Source: Nocardiopsis sp. FR4 (GTDB taxonomy: Bacteria; Actinomycetota; Actinomycetes; Streptosporangiales; Streptosporangiaceae). From it: a stretch of 64,000 bases of DNA. The notes beneath the pieces were generated by a model that made no database searches, was not told the DNA's origin, and saw only the letters and a list, made by a program, of their open reading frames with translations. Below are positions 16,603 through 26,764 of the stretch, piece by piece; position 1 is the first letter of the stretch; every line of letters begins with the position of its first letter. The translations under genes were made by a program, and so were the position numbers. The stretch is taken from contig NZ_VWVV01000015.1 in the NCBI RefSeq assembly GCF_009830945.1, positions 1-64,000 on the forward strand, given 5' to 3'.

Positions 16603-17447
16603 CCACCGTGACGTCCCCCGTTCCCCCGTCCCGCCCCGGCCGCCTCCTGGCCCAGGGGCTGGCCGGCGCCCTGATCGGCGCCGCCGCCGCCCGGGCCTGC
16701 TACACGCTGCTCACCCGGAGCCCCCGCCCCCGGGGCCCCTGGGAACGCGTCAACTTCCGGGGCCGCACCGTCACCCTCCACCAGGGCACCGCCCTGGCCT
16801 GCGGGGTGGGCGCGGCCACCCTGCTGGTGCCCGGGCCCGCCGCGCGCGTGCGCGCCGCCGCCGCGCTGGCCGCGTCGGGCGCCGCGGCCTTCGGCGCCTA
16901 CGACGACCTCGCGGGTTCGGCGCGGGCGCGCGGGCTGCGCGGGCACCTGGGCGCACTCGCCCGGGGGCGGGTCACCACCGGCATGGTCAAGATGGCGGGC
17001 ATCGGGGCCACCGGCATCGCCGCCGCCCGCCTGCTGCGCCGCTCCCCCCTGGAGACCGTCGTGGACGGCGCGCTCATCGCGGCCAGCGCCAACCTGCTCA
17101 ACCTGTTCGACCTGCGGCCCGGCCGCGCGGCCAAGGTGGCCCTGATCGCCGCCGCCCCCGCCCTGGCCTCCCCGGTCGCGCCCCTGCTCGGCCCGGTGGC
17201 GGGCGCCTCGGCGGTGCTGCTGCCCGAGGAGCTGGCCGAGCGCTGCATGCTCGGTGACGCGGGCGCCAACGCGCTGGGAGCCGCGCTGGGCACCGCCGCG
17301 GTCGCCGGGTCCCCGCTGCCTGTGCGCGCCGCCCTGCTGGCGGGGACGGCCGCCCTGACCCTGGCCAGCGAGCGGGTCAGCTTCTCCCGGGTCATCGACC
17401 GCGTCCCGGCCCTGCGCCGCCTGGACCGGTGGGGCAGGCGCGGGTGA
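16599..17447 (+). CDS. MraY/WecA-like glycosyl phosphotransferase homologue
   Basis: 282 aa with several hydrophobic helices. It keeps traces of the polyprenyl-phosphate HexNAc-1-phosphate transferase family: AYDDLAG (about 100-106), NLLNLFDLRPGRAAK (about 166-180) and CMLGDAGANALGA (about 211-223). The family's Asn-x-x-Asn-x-x-Asp-Gly block has lost its Gly after the Asp and one of the paired Asp residues, so activity is uncertain. It overlaps steB by GTGA and precedes a MurJ-like gene, so a lipid-linked cell-wall step is likely. GTG at 16599 or three codons on. Confidence 0.7.
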   Translation: MTTVTSPVPPSRPGRLLAQGLAGALIGAAAARACYTLLTRSPRPRGPWERVNFRGRTVTLHQGTALACGVGAATLLVPGPAARVRAAAALAASGAAAFGAYDDLAGSARARGLRGHLGALARGRVTTGMVKMAGIGATGIAAARLLRRSPLETVVDGALIAASANLLNLFDLRPGRAAKVALIAAAPALASPVAPLLGPVAGASAVLLPEELAERCMLGDAGANALGAALGTAAVAGSPLPVRAALLAGTAALTLASERVSFSRVIDRVPALRRLDRWGRRG

Positions 17448-17465
17448 GACGGCCGCGGTGTCCCG

Positions 17466-17471
17466 TACGCT
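17466..17471 (+). promoter_or_regulatory. possible leaderless promoter of the murJ-like gene
   Basis: TACGCT fits the TANNNT -10 pattern and ends seven bases before the ATG at 17479, the spacing expected for a leaderless transcript. No ribosome binding site precedes that ATG, which supports the reading. The gene may also be read through from steA. Confidence 0.4.
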
Positions 17472-17478
17472 TGCCGGA

Positions 17479-19080
17479 ATGACACGGGGGGTTGGCGCGG
17501 CGGCGGCGCTCATCGCGGTGGTCACCGTGGCGGCCCGGCTGGCCGGGTTCGGCCGCACCGTGGTGTTCTCCCAGACGGTGGGGGACACCTGCCTGGGAAC
17601 GGCCTACGTCACCGCCAACCAGCTTCCCGCCGTCCTGTTCGAGGTCGTCCTCGGCGGGGCGCTGGCCGCCGTGGCGGTCCCCGTGCTGGCCGCCGCGGCC
17701 AAGCGCGGGGACCGCGAGCACGTGCGCCAGACCGCCTCGGCGCTCCTGACCTGGGTGCTGCTACTGGCGGTGCCCCTCTCGGCGCTGCTGGCCCTGGTGG
17801 CGGTTCCGGCGGTGTCGGTGATGCTCGGCGCGGGCTCGGGCTGCGACCGCGCCGAACTGGTGGCCCTGTCCGCGCGGATGCTGCTGGTCTTCGCCCCGCA
17901 GATCGTCCTCTACGGCCTGGCCTCGGTCCTGTACGGCGTGCTGCAGGCCCACCGGCGCTTCCTCGCCCCGGCGCTGGCCCCGCTGGTGTCCAGCCTCGTG
18001 GTCATCGCCGCCTACCTGGCCTTCGTGCCGCTGGGCGCGGGGTACCGCGGCGACCTCGCCGGCCTGCCGCCGGCGGCCGAGCTCACCCTGTCGCTGGGCA
18101 CCACCGCGGGGGTGGCCGCGCTCTTCCTCACGGTCCTGGGCCCGGCCGCCGGGCTGGGGCTGCGCCTCCGGCCCCGGCTGGTCTTCCCGCGCGGGGTGGG
18201 GGAGCGGGTGCGCTCCCTGGCGGCGGCCTCGCTGCTGCCGCTGGCGGCCATGCAGCTGTGCCTGCTGCTGTCGGTGGCGCTGGCCAACTGGGGCGGCGGC
18301 GGGGGCGCGGCCGTGCTCTACACCTACGCCTGGGCCCTGTTCACCCTGCCCTACGGGGTGATCGCCGTGCCCATCGCCACCAGCGCCTTTCCCGCGCTGG
18401 CGGTGGCCCACGCCGAACACGACCACCGCGGGTTCGCCGCGCTGGTCTCGGGCGGAGCCCGCGCCTGCGTGGTGGTCACGGCCGCCGTGGGCACCGCCCT
18501 GGCCGCCGCCGCGAGGCCGGTGGCGGGGGTCCTCGCCCAGCAGGACCCCGTGGCCCTGGAGCGGGCCCTGCTCGCCTACGCGCCCGGGGTGGCGGGGTTC
18601 GGCCTGGCGGCCCTGCTCAGCCGCGCCCTGTACGCCTCGCACCACGGACGTCTGGCCGCCGCCGCCCAGGTGGTGGGGTGGATGGTGGTGATGGTGTGCG
18701 CGGTGTCGCTGGTGTGGGTGCTGCCTCGGGGGTGGGTGATCGCGGGGCTGGGTGCGGCCAGCACCCTGGGGCTGACCCTGGCCGCCGTCCTGCTGTGCGC
18801 CGGGGTGGCGCGGACCCACGGGCGCGGCGCGCTGGCGGGACTGGCGCGCTCGGTGGTGGCCGCGGCGCTGGGCGGTGTGGTCGGCTGGGTGGTGGGCCGC
18901 GGCGTGGCCGGTGCGCTGCCCGCCCACGACGTGGGGCAGGCGGTGGTGGCGGCCGCGGCGGCGGGAACGGCCGGACTGGCCGCCTACGCGGCCGTGGCGG
19001 CGCTGGTGGACCGGGCGGCGGTGCGGTCGGTGGCCGACCGGGCCAGGAGCGTACTCGAACGCAGGAGGGGGAAGCGGTGA
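17479..19080 (+). CDS. MurJ-like lipid II flippase
   Basis: 533 aa with 13-14 hydrophobic segments, the MATE/MVF fold of MurJ. The N-terminus (AARLAGFGRTVVFSQTVG) and the block NQLPAVLFEVVLGGALAAVAVPV are typical, and the Arg residues lining the MurJ cavity appear to be kept in the first helices. MurJ flips lipid-linked peptidoglycan precursors. Actinomycetes usually carry another MurJ near the origin, so this may be a paralogue. I choose the ATG at 17479; an in-frame GTG lies seven codons upstream. The 3' end overlaps the glycosyltransferase by GTGA. Confidence 0.85.
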   Translation: MTRGVGAAAALIAVVTVAARLAGFGRTVVFSQTVGDTCLGTAYVTANQLPAVLFEVVLGGALAAVAVPVLAAAAKRGDREHVRQTASALLTWVLLLAVPLSALLALVAVPAVSVMLGAGSGCDRAELVALSARMLLVFAPQIVLYGLASVLYGVLQAHRRFLAPALAPLVSSLVVIAAYLAFVPLGAGYRGDLAGLPPAAELTLSLGTTAGVAALFLTVLGPAAGLGLRLRPRLVFPRGVGERVRSLAAASLLPLAAMQLCLLLSVALANWGGGGGAAVLYTYAWALFTLPYGVIAVPIATSAFPALAVAHAEHDHRGFAALVSGGARACVVVTAAVGTALAAAARPVAGVLAQQDPVALERALLAYAPGVAGFGLAALLSRALYASHHGRLAAAAQVVGWMVVMVCAVSLVWVLPRGWVIAGLGAASTLGLTLAAVLLCAGVARTHGRGALAGLARSVVAAALGGVVGWVVGRGVAGALPAHDVGQAVVAAAAAGTAGLAAYAAVAALVDRAAVRSVADRARSVLERRRGKR

Positions 19081-20159
19081 GCAGCAGGATCGCACTGGTC
19101 GTGGGCACCAGTAGTGGGGGAGTGGGGCGCCATGTGCGCTCCCTGGGCGCGGGCCTGCGCGCACGCGGGCACCGGGTGGCGGTGCTGGGACCGGCCTCGG
19201 CCGAGCGCGCGTTCGGCTTCACCTCGGCTGGTCTGCGCTTCCGTCCGGTCCCGATCGGGGCGGCGCCCTCGGCGGGTGACCCCGGCGCGGTGCTGCGGCT
19301 GCGCGTGCTGACCCGGGGGGCGGACGTGGTGCACGCGCACGGGGTCAGGGCCGGTGCGCTGTGCGCGCTGGCGGGTGCCGCCCCGTTGGTGGTCACCGCG
19401 CACAACGCCCCGCCCCTGGTGCGGGGGCCGCTCTCGGGGGCCTACCCGCTGCTGGAGCGGATCGTGGCCCGTCGGGCGGACGCGGTGCTGGGGGTGTCGG
19501 GGGACCTGGTGAGGCGTTTGCGCGCGGCCGGTGCGCGTGAGGCCCGGCTGGCGGTGGTGGCCGCGCCCGAGACGGGCGCGCCGCTCAACGGCCGCGAGGC
19601 CACCCGGGCCGACCTGGCGGTGCGCCCGGACCGCCCGCTGCTGTTGACCGTGGCCCGCCTGGCGGAGCAGAAGGGGCTGGACATGCTGTTGGAGGCGGCG
19701 CCCGCGATCGCCGACCGCGTGCCCGAGCCGGTGGTGGCCATCGCCGGGGACGGGCCCCTGTGGGGGCGGTTGCACGACACGGCCGCGGAGATGAGCGCGG
19801 ACGTGCGCATGCTGGGGCACCGCACGGACGTCGCGGACCTGCTCGCGGCGGCGGACGTGTTCTGTCTGACCAGCCAGTGGGAGGGCCCCTCGCTGGTGAT
19901 CATGGAGGCGCTGCGCGCGGGGCTGCCGGTGGTCTCCACCCGGGTCGGCGGTATCCCGGACCTGTACACGGGGACCGTGGTGATGGTCCCCCCGGGGGAT
20001 CCGGCGGCCTTCGCGGCCGCGGTGGGCCGGGTGCTGGACGATCCCGCGCTGGCCGAGGACCTGCGGGCCCGCTCGCGCAGGGCGGCCGCGGCGCTGCCGA
20101 CCGAGGAGGACGCGGTGGAGGCGGCGGCCGGGGTGTACAAGTCGGTCCTGGGGCGCTGA
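19077..20159 (+). CDS. GT4-family glycosyltransferase
   Basis: 360 aa, GT-B fold. The N-terminal half contains the Gly-rich loop TSSGGVGRHVRSLGAGL (about 11-27) and VVHAHGVRA. The C-terminal half has LLTVARLAEQKGLDMLLEAAP (donor-domain start) and the sugar-nucleotide motif SQWEGPSLVIMEALRAGLPVVSTRVGGIPDL (E-x7-E). Donor and acceptor are unknown; a membrane or cell-wall lipid substrate is likely, because the gene overlaps the MurJ-like gene by GTGA and AGGAGGGGGA gives an excellent ribosome binding site. Last gene of the steA operon. Confidence 0.88.
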   Translation: MSSRIALVVGTSSGGVGRHVRSLGAGLRARGHRVAVLGPASAERAFGFTSAGLRFRPVPIGAAPSAGDPGAVLRLRVLTRGADVVHAHGVRAGALCALAGAAPLVVTAHNAPPLVRGPLSGAYPLLERIVARRADAVLGVSGDLVRRLRAAGAREARLAVVAAPETGAPLNGREATRADLAVRPDRPLLLTVARLAEQKGLDMLLEAAPAIADRVPEPVVAIAGDGPLWGRLHDTAAEMSADVRMLGHRTDVADLLAAADVFCLTSQWEGPSLVIMEALRAGLPVVSTRVGGIPDLYTGTVVMVPPGDPAAFAAAVGRVLDDPALAEDLRARSRRAAAALPTEEDAVEAAAGVYKSVLGR

Positions 20160-20328
20160 GGCCGGTGCGCGTCGGCGGGTGTCCCGGCCCGCGGATCCGG
20201 GAACGCTGTCCCCCGGGTGCGGGAAACGTCACCGCTGTGGGGGTTCCCGGGCGGCGGTTTTCGGTGCCATGCTTGCCGCCGGTCCGGTGTGCGCCGTATC
20301 TGGTGACCATCGGTATCCTTGTCAAGCA

Positions 20329-20435
20329 CGTGAGGGGAGTATCCCTGTCGCGGCGGTGTCGTCATCACGGAGTACAGAGTCGTGCTCCCGGTGCCGTCGG
20401 TTCACGGCTTCGCCGTGAACGGGAGAGACCTCCGG
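20329..20435 (+). promoter_or_regulatory. candidate yybP-ykoY manganese riboswitch before terC
   Basis: The leader holds both conserved ends of this class: GGGGAGTA (20334-20341) at the 5' side and GGGAGAGACC (20421-20430) at the 3' side, with GAGG (20332-20335) able to pair with CCTC (20429-20432) as P1. A 9-bp hairpin with a TTCG-type loop (20401-20419) lies directly before the 3' element, as in known members. CCTCCGG (20429-20435) is also complementary to CCGGAGG (20473-20479), which contains the terC ribosome binding site. That suggests an on/off translational switch. TerC/Alx genes are classic targets. TATCCT (20314-20319) may be the -10. Confidence 0.55.
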
Positions 20436-20490
20436 CGGTTCGACGTGCGTGCATACGGCTCGCGCGCACTGACCGGAGGAGAGTTACCCC

Positions 20491-21510
20491 GTGAACGTTC
20501 CCTTGTGGGTATGGGCTGCCACCATCGGCGCCATGGTCGCGATCCTGGTGATCGACCTGGCCATCGTGGACCACCCCTGGAGCAAGAAGAAGGGCCCCCA
20601 GGAGTTCGGCATGAAACAGGCCGCCTGGTGGGCGGCCTTCTACATCGGCATCGCGATCGTGTTCGGTTTCGGTGTCTGGTACTACGGCGGCGGGGCCGCC
20701 GGCGCCGAGTACTTCGCCGGGTTCGTCACCGAGAAGAGCCTGAGCGTCGACAACCTCTTCGTGTTCTACCTCCTGATGGGCTCCTTCGCGGTGCCCCGGA
20801 AGTACCAGCACGAGGTCCTGCTCATCGGCATCGTCATCGCGCTGGTGATGCGCGGCATTTTCATCGTCCTCGGCGCCCAGGTCATCAACGCCTGGAGCGA
20901 GGTCTTCTACCTCTTCGGCGCCTTCCTCATCTACACCGGCTACAAGATCGTCCGGGACCACGTCAAGGGCGACGAGGAGGACAAGGACTTCACCCAGACC
21001 CCGGCGGTGCGCCTGCTCCGCCGCTTCTGGCCGGTCACCAACGACTACCACGGCGCCAAGCTCACGGTGAGGCTCGACGGCAAGCGGCACATCACGCCGA
21101 TGCTCATGGTCATCGTCGCGATCGGCGTCATCGACCTGGTCTTCGCGGTGGACTCCATCCCGGCCATCTTCGGCCTGACCCAGGACGCCTACATCGTCTT
21201 CACCGCCAACGCCTTCGCCCTGCTGGGCCTGCGCCAGCTCTACTTCCTGCTGGCCGGGCTGATGGACCGCCTGGCCTACATCAGCTGGGGCCTGTCGGCG
21301 ATCATGGTCTTCATCGGCGTGAAGATGATCCTGCACGCGCTGCACGAGAACGGCGTCCACGTACCCGAGGTCGGCATCGGCCTGTCCCTGACCGTCATCC
21401 TCGGCATCATGACGATCACCATCGTCGGCAGCCTCGTCAAGTCGCGGTTCGACGAGCGCGCCAACCCCGCCGTCCCGACCGAAAAGGACTCCGCGGGCGA
21501 TCGTTCCTGA
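20491..21510 (+). CDS. terC: TerC/Alx-family integral membrane protein
   Basis: 339 aa with about nine membrane helices. The conserved acidic membrane residues of the family are present: FVTEKSLSVDNLFVFYLL (about 79-96) and GVIDLVFAVDSIPAIFGLTQD (about 212-232), which form the metal path. Family members are implicated in manganese export and tellurite tolerance. The GTG follows GGAGGA by 10 bases. A candidate manganese riboswitch lies upstream, which fits manganese handling; a strong terminator follows. Confidence 0.92.
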   Translation: MNVPLWVWAATIGAMVAILVIDLAIVDHPWSKKKGPQEFGMKQAAWWAAFYIGIAIVFGFGVWYYGGGAAGAEYFAGFVTEKSLSVDNLFVFYLLMGSFAVPRKYQHEVLLIGIVIALVMRGIFIVLGAQVINAWSEVFYLFGAFLIYTGYKIVRDHVKGDEEDKDFTQTPAVRLLRRFWPVTNDYHGAKLTVRLDGKRHITPMLMVIVAIGVIDLVFAVDSIPAIFGLTQDAYIVFTANAFALLGLRQLYFLLAGLMDRLAYISWGLSAIMVFIGVKMILHALHENGVHVPEVGIGLSLTVILGIMTITIVGSLVKSRFDERANPAVPTEKDSAGDRS

Positions 21511-21565
21511 TACCGGACGGGCGTGCGCGCCCCCGTCGGGGACACTCGCGCGCGATGGCTGGATT

Positions 21566-21587
21566 CGAACGACTGTTCGTCTATAGT
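21566..21587 (+). promoter_or_regulatory. LexA (SOS) box with adjoining -10, uvrA promoter
   Basis: CGAACGACTGTTCG (21566-21579) is a perfect match to the actinobacterial LexA box CGAAC-N4-GTTCG. TATAGT (21582-21587) follows two bases later and fits a -10 element, so LexA bound here would cover the promoter. uvrA is a classic SOS gene and is the next gene rightward. The transcript would begin near 21594, inside the terC terminator hairpin. Confidence 0.75.
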
Positions 21588-21590
21588 GGT

Positions 21591-21630
21591 GGCACCCCGG
21601 CGCTCCGGCGCCGGGGTGCCGCTGCTTTTT
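21591..21630 (+). terminator. terC terminator hairpin
   Basis: A perfect 13-bp stem (21591-21603 with 21608-21620), 4-base loop, followed by GCTGCTTTTT. It ends transcription from terC. It lies downstream of the LexA-controlled -10, so uvrA transcripts from that promoter would start in its left arm and could not form the whole stem. Confidence 0.82.
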
Positions 21631-21837
21631 CCAGGTGGAAGAAACCGCCGCCGACGGTCGTTAGGCTGGCAGGGAGCCGCGCGGCCTCCCCCGCGTTCCC
21701 CCGACGGTCCGCCTCCAGGGCCGGGGTGAGCGCCGGGAGGCCTTCGACCGCCGCACCGCGAAGTCACACACGGGTCAGCCCGCCTCACGCGACGAGGTCC
21801 GCGTCCTGTGCGCCAACGCCGAAGGATGTCTCACTCG

Positions 21838-24672
<2,835 letters not shown>

Positions 24673-24722
24673 GCGGGCGCCCCGCACGGGTGGCGGGTGA
24701 CCGGTCCGCGTCCGGGCGGGGT

Positions 24723-25790
24723 TCAGCCTCCCGGCGGCGGGATCTCCCCGGAGCCGCGGACGATGAGCGCGGTCGGCACCCGCTCCTCCCGGGGCGGGCT
24801 GCTGTCGCCCGCGATGCGCTGGAAGAGCCGCCGGACGGCCAGCGTGCCGATGCGCATCACGTCCTGGGCGACCACGGTCACCCGGGGCGCGAGCAGGTCG
24901 GCCATGGGGAAGTCGTCGAAGCCCACCACGGCCACGTCGTGGTGCAGGCCCCGTTCCTGGAGCGCCTGGATGGTGCCGATGGTGACGAGGTTCTGCGCGG
25001 TGAACAGGGCCGTGGGCGGGTGCGCGGAGTCGAGCATGGCGGCGACGGCGCGGGCCGCGGTCCGGGGGTCGGGCAGGTCCAGGGCCACCCGGCCGGGCCG
25101 CTCGGCCAGTCCCCGCTCGCGCAGGGCCGCGCGGTAGCCCCCCAGGCGCTCGCCGACGGTGCTGATGCCCCGCTCGTCCCCGAGGAAGGCGATCTCGGTG
25201 TGCCCGTGGTCGGCCAGGTGCAGGACCGCCTCGCGGGCGCCCGCGGCGTTGGTGGCCAGCACCGCGTCGGCGGCCAGGCCGCGCGGGGGCCGGTCGACGA
25301 ACACCACCGGGGTGCCGGTGCGGATCTCCCGGTGCAGGTAGCCGTGGTCCGGGGCCGCCGGGACGAGGATGATCCCGTCCACCCGGTGCAGGGTGGCCGC
25401 CCGTACCAGCTCCAGCTCCCGCTGGGACTCCTCGTCCAGGCTGCCCGCGAAGACCAGGGTGCCGTGTTCGCGGGCCACGTTCTCCACCGCTCGGCTCAGG
25501 GTGGCGGAGAAGGGGTTGGCCACGTCCTCCAGCAGCAGGGCGATCTGCTGGGTGGCGCCGTCGGTGCGGCGCAGGCTGGAGGCGGCCAGGTTGGGCTGGA
25601 AGTCCAGCTGCGTGATGGCCCGCGTGACGCGGTCGCGCAGTTCGTCGGAGACGGTGGGGACGCCGTTGATGACGCGGGAGACCGTCTTGATGCTCACGCC
25701 GGACAGCGCCGCGACGTCGCGCATGGTGGCCCGGCGCACCGGCTCTCCGGTCGCGGTCCGCTGGTCACCGTCGCTCTGGTTCACCCGCAC
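24723..25790 (-). CDS. LacI-family transcriptional regulator
   Basis: 355 aa. The LacI helix-turn-helix and hinge lie at about residues 22-70 (TMRDVAALSGVSIKTVSRVINGVPTVSDE, then NLAASSLRR). A periplasmic-binding-protein-like ligand domain follows (IALLLEDVANPF, VDGIILVPA, VVGFDDFPMADLLAPRVTVV). LacI proteins mostly sense sugars. No sugar operon is adjacent, so its targets lie elsewhere or it is a global regulator. GTG at 25790 or the GTG two codons on; both are plausible. Convergent with uvrA, 50 bases apart. Confidence 0.9.
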   Translation of the reverse strand: MRVNQSDGDQRTATGEPVRRATMRDVAALSGVSIKTVSRVINGVPTVSDELRDRVTRAITQLDFQPNLAASSLRRTDGATQQIALLLEDVANPFSATLSRAVENVAREHGTLVFAGSLDEESQRELELVRAATLHRVDGIILVPAAPDHGYLHREIRTGTPVVFVDRPPRGLAADAVLATNAAGAREAVLHLADHGHTEIAFLGDERGISTVGERLGGYRAALRERGLAERPGRVALDLPDPRTAARAVAAMLDSAHPPTALFTAQNLVTIGTIQALQERGLHHDVAVVGFDDFPMADLLAPRVTVVAQDVMRIGTLAVRRLFQRIAGDSSPPREERVPTALIVRGSGEIPPPGG

Positions 25791-26196
25791 CTGGACCTAC
25801 TCTCCGGACACCGTGGCAGCGTCCCCGGGACGCGGGTCCGGGGCGGCGCGTCTCGTGCGCCCCGGGCGCTCACCGCCGTCCGGGTTCGCGGGGGGACGGG
25901 TTCATTCTGCCGCACCGCCGGGGCCGGGGGTGAGCGGACGGACGGTGAGGTCCTCGGCCGAGGAGGTCGCACACGGCCACGCGCGGCGGCCTCCAGGGGC
26001 GGGCCCGCGGTGCCCCGGGGTGCGCGACCGCCGCCGCGGCGCTGGCCCGCACGGTCGAGGGGGCGACCCGGCGGGTGTGCGGCGCGGGGGTCCCTCCTGG
26101 GAGCTCCTCCCGTCGCCTGAGCGGGGTGTCCGGTCCGCCGGGCGGGCGGCGGCCGTGAGGCCCGTCCCGCTCCGGAACGGGGCACCCCGAGTAGCT
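25791..26196. other. GC-rich gap between lacI-type and Rieske genes
   Basis: About 400 bases of very GC-rich sequence between divergent genes. It is open in several frames, but the translations are Arg-, Pro- and Gly-rich without recognisable motifs or ribosome binding sites. I see no gene here; promoters for the flanking genes must lie at its ends. Confidence 0.5.
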
Positions 26197-26211
26197 ACTA
26201 CATTGTGTAGT
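26197..26211. promoter_or_regulatory. ACTACA-N3-TGTAGT palindrome before the Rieske gene
   Basis: Two perfect 6-bp arms around TTG, in a locally AT-rich island 33 bases before the GTG start. The half-sites resemble the ACTACA/TGTAGT operator of BlaI/MecI/CopY regulators, though the spacing here is one base wider than the common 2-base centre. CATATT just downstream (26213-26218) could act as a -10. Confidence 0.5.
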
Positions 26212-26244
26212 GCATATTTCGGAGCAGGTGAGGAGCGTTCGGTC

Positions 26245-26679
26245 GTGGCCGATAACAGGACGTGCGGGTGCGGGATGAGCAGGCGCCGCCTGCTCGGGAC
26301 GGCGGGGACCGCCGCGGCGGCCGTCACGGCCGTGAGCGCCTGCGGCGGCGAGGCCCCCAAGCCCCAGGAGGTCCGGTACGGCCACGTGGTCGGTCAGACC
26401 ACCGACGTGCCCGAGGGCGCCGGAGCGGTCTTCAGCAACAGCAAGCTGGTGGTCACCCAGCCCGGGCCCGGCGACTACCGGGCCTTCAGCGCGGCGTGCA
26501 CGCACGGCGGCTGCACGGTGCAGGAGGTGGACGACGTCATCCGCTGCCTGTGCCACGGCAGCGAGTTCGACATCTCCACAGGGGAGGCGCTCAGGGGACC
26601 GGCCCAGGAGCCGCTGGAGGAGTTCACCGTCACCGTGGACGGCACCGACATCGTCCTGGAGGGGCCCGCCGGGGCCTGA
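26245..26679 (+). CDS. Rieske [2Fe-2S] lipoprotein with Tat signal
   Basis: 144 aa. A twin-arginine signal (SRRRLLG, about residues 12-18) leads to a hydrophobic stretch ending in the lipobox-like Val-Ser-Ala-Cys (about 33), so the mature protein is probably exported folded and lipid-anchored. The Rieske cluster ligands are complete: CTHGGC (about 85-90) and CLCHGSEF (about 101-108). It is a small stand-alone electron-transfer protein; the partner is not evident. AGGAG lies 9 bases before the GTG. No cytochrome bc genes are nearby. An upstream palindrome suggests regulated expression. Confidence 0.9.
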   Translation: MADNRTCGCGMSRRRLLGTAGTAAAAVTAVSACGGEAPKPQEVRYGHVVGQTTDVPEGAGAVFSNSKLVVTQPGPGDYRAFSAACTHGGCTVQEVDDVIRCLCHGSEFDISTGEALRGPAQEPLEEFTVTVDGTDIVLEGPAGA

Positions 26680-26701
26680 GGGACCCCGGCCCGGGGCACA
26701 T

Positions 26702-26743
26702 GAGCGAGGGCGCCCGGAGCCGGTGCTCCGGGCGCCCTCGCTC
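26702..26743. terminator. bidirectional terminator
   Basis: A perfect 19-bp stem (26702-26720 with 26725-26743) with a 4-base loop lies between the convergent Rieske and MscS genes. It has no T tract, like many actinomycete terminators, and can act on both strands. Confidence 0.82.
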
Positions 26744-26764
26744 GTGTCGGGGAGGCGTGCGGGG

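Noticed and set aside
21559..21575. T-arm-like GGATTCGAAC suggesting a tRNA
   Set aside because: No acceptor, anticodon or D arm around it; the match is part of the LexA box.
25781..26185. A 134-codon minus-strand frame upstream of the LacI gene
   Set aside because: Arg/Pro/Ala-rich with no motif, and it overlaps the start region of the LacI gene.
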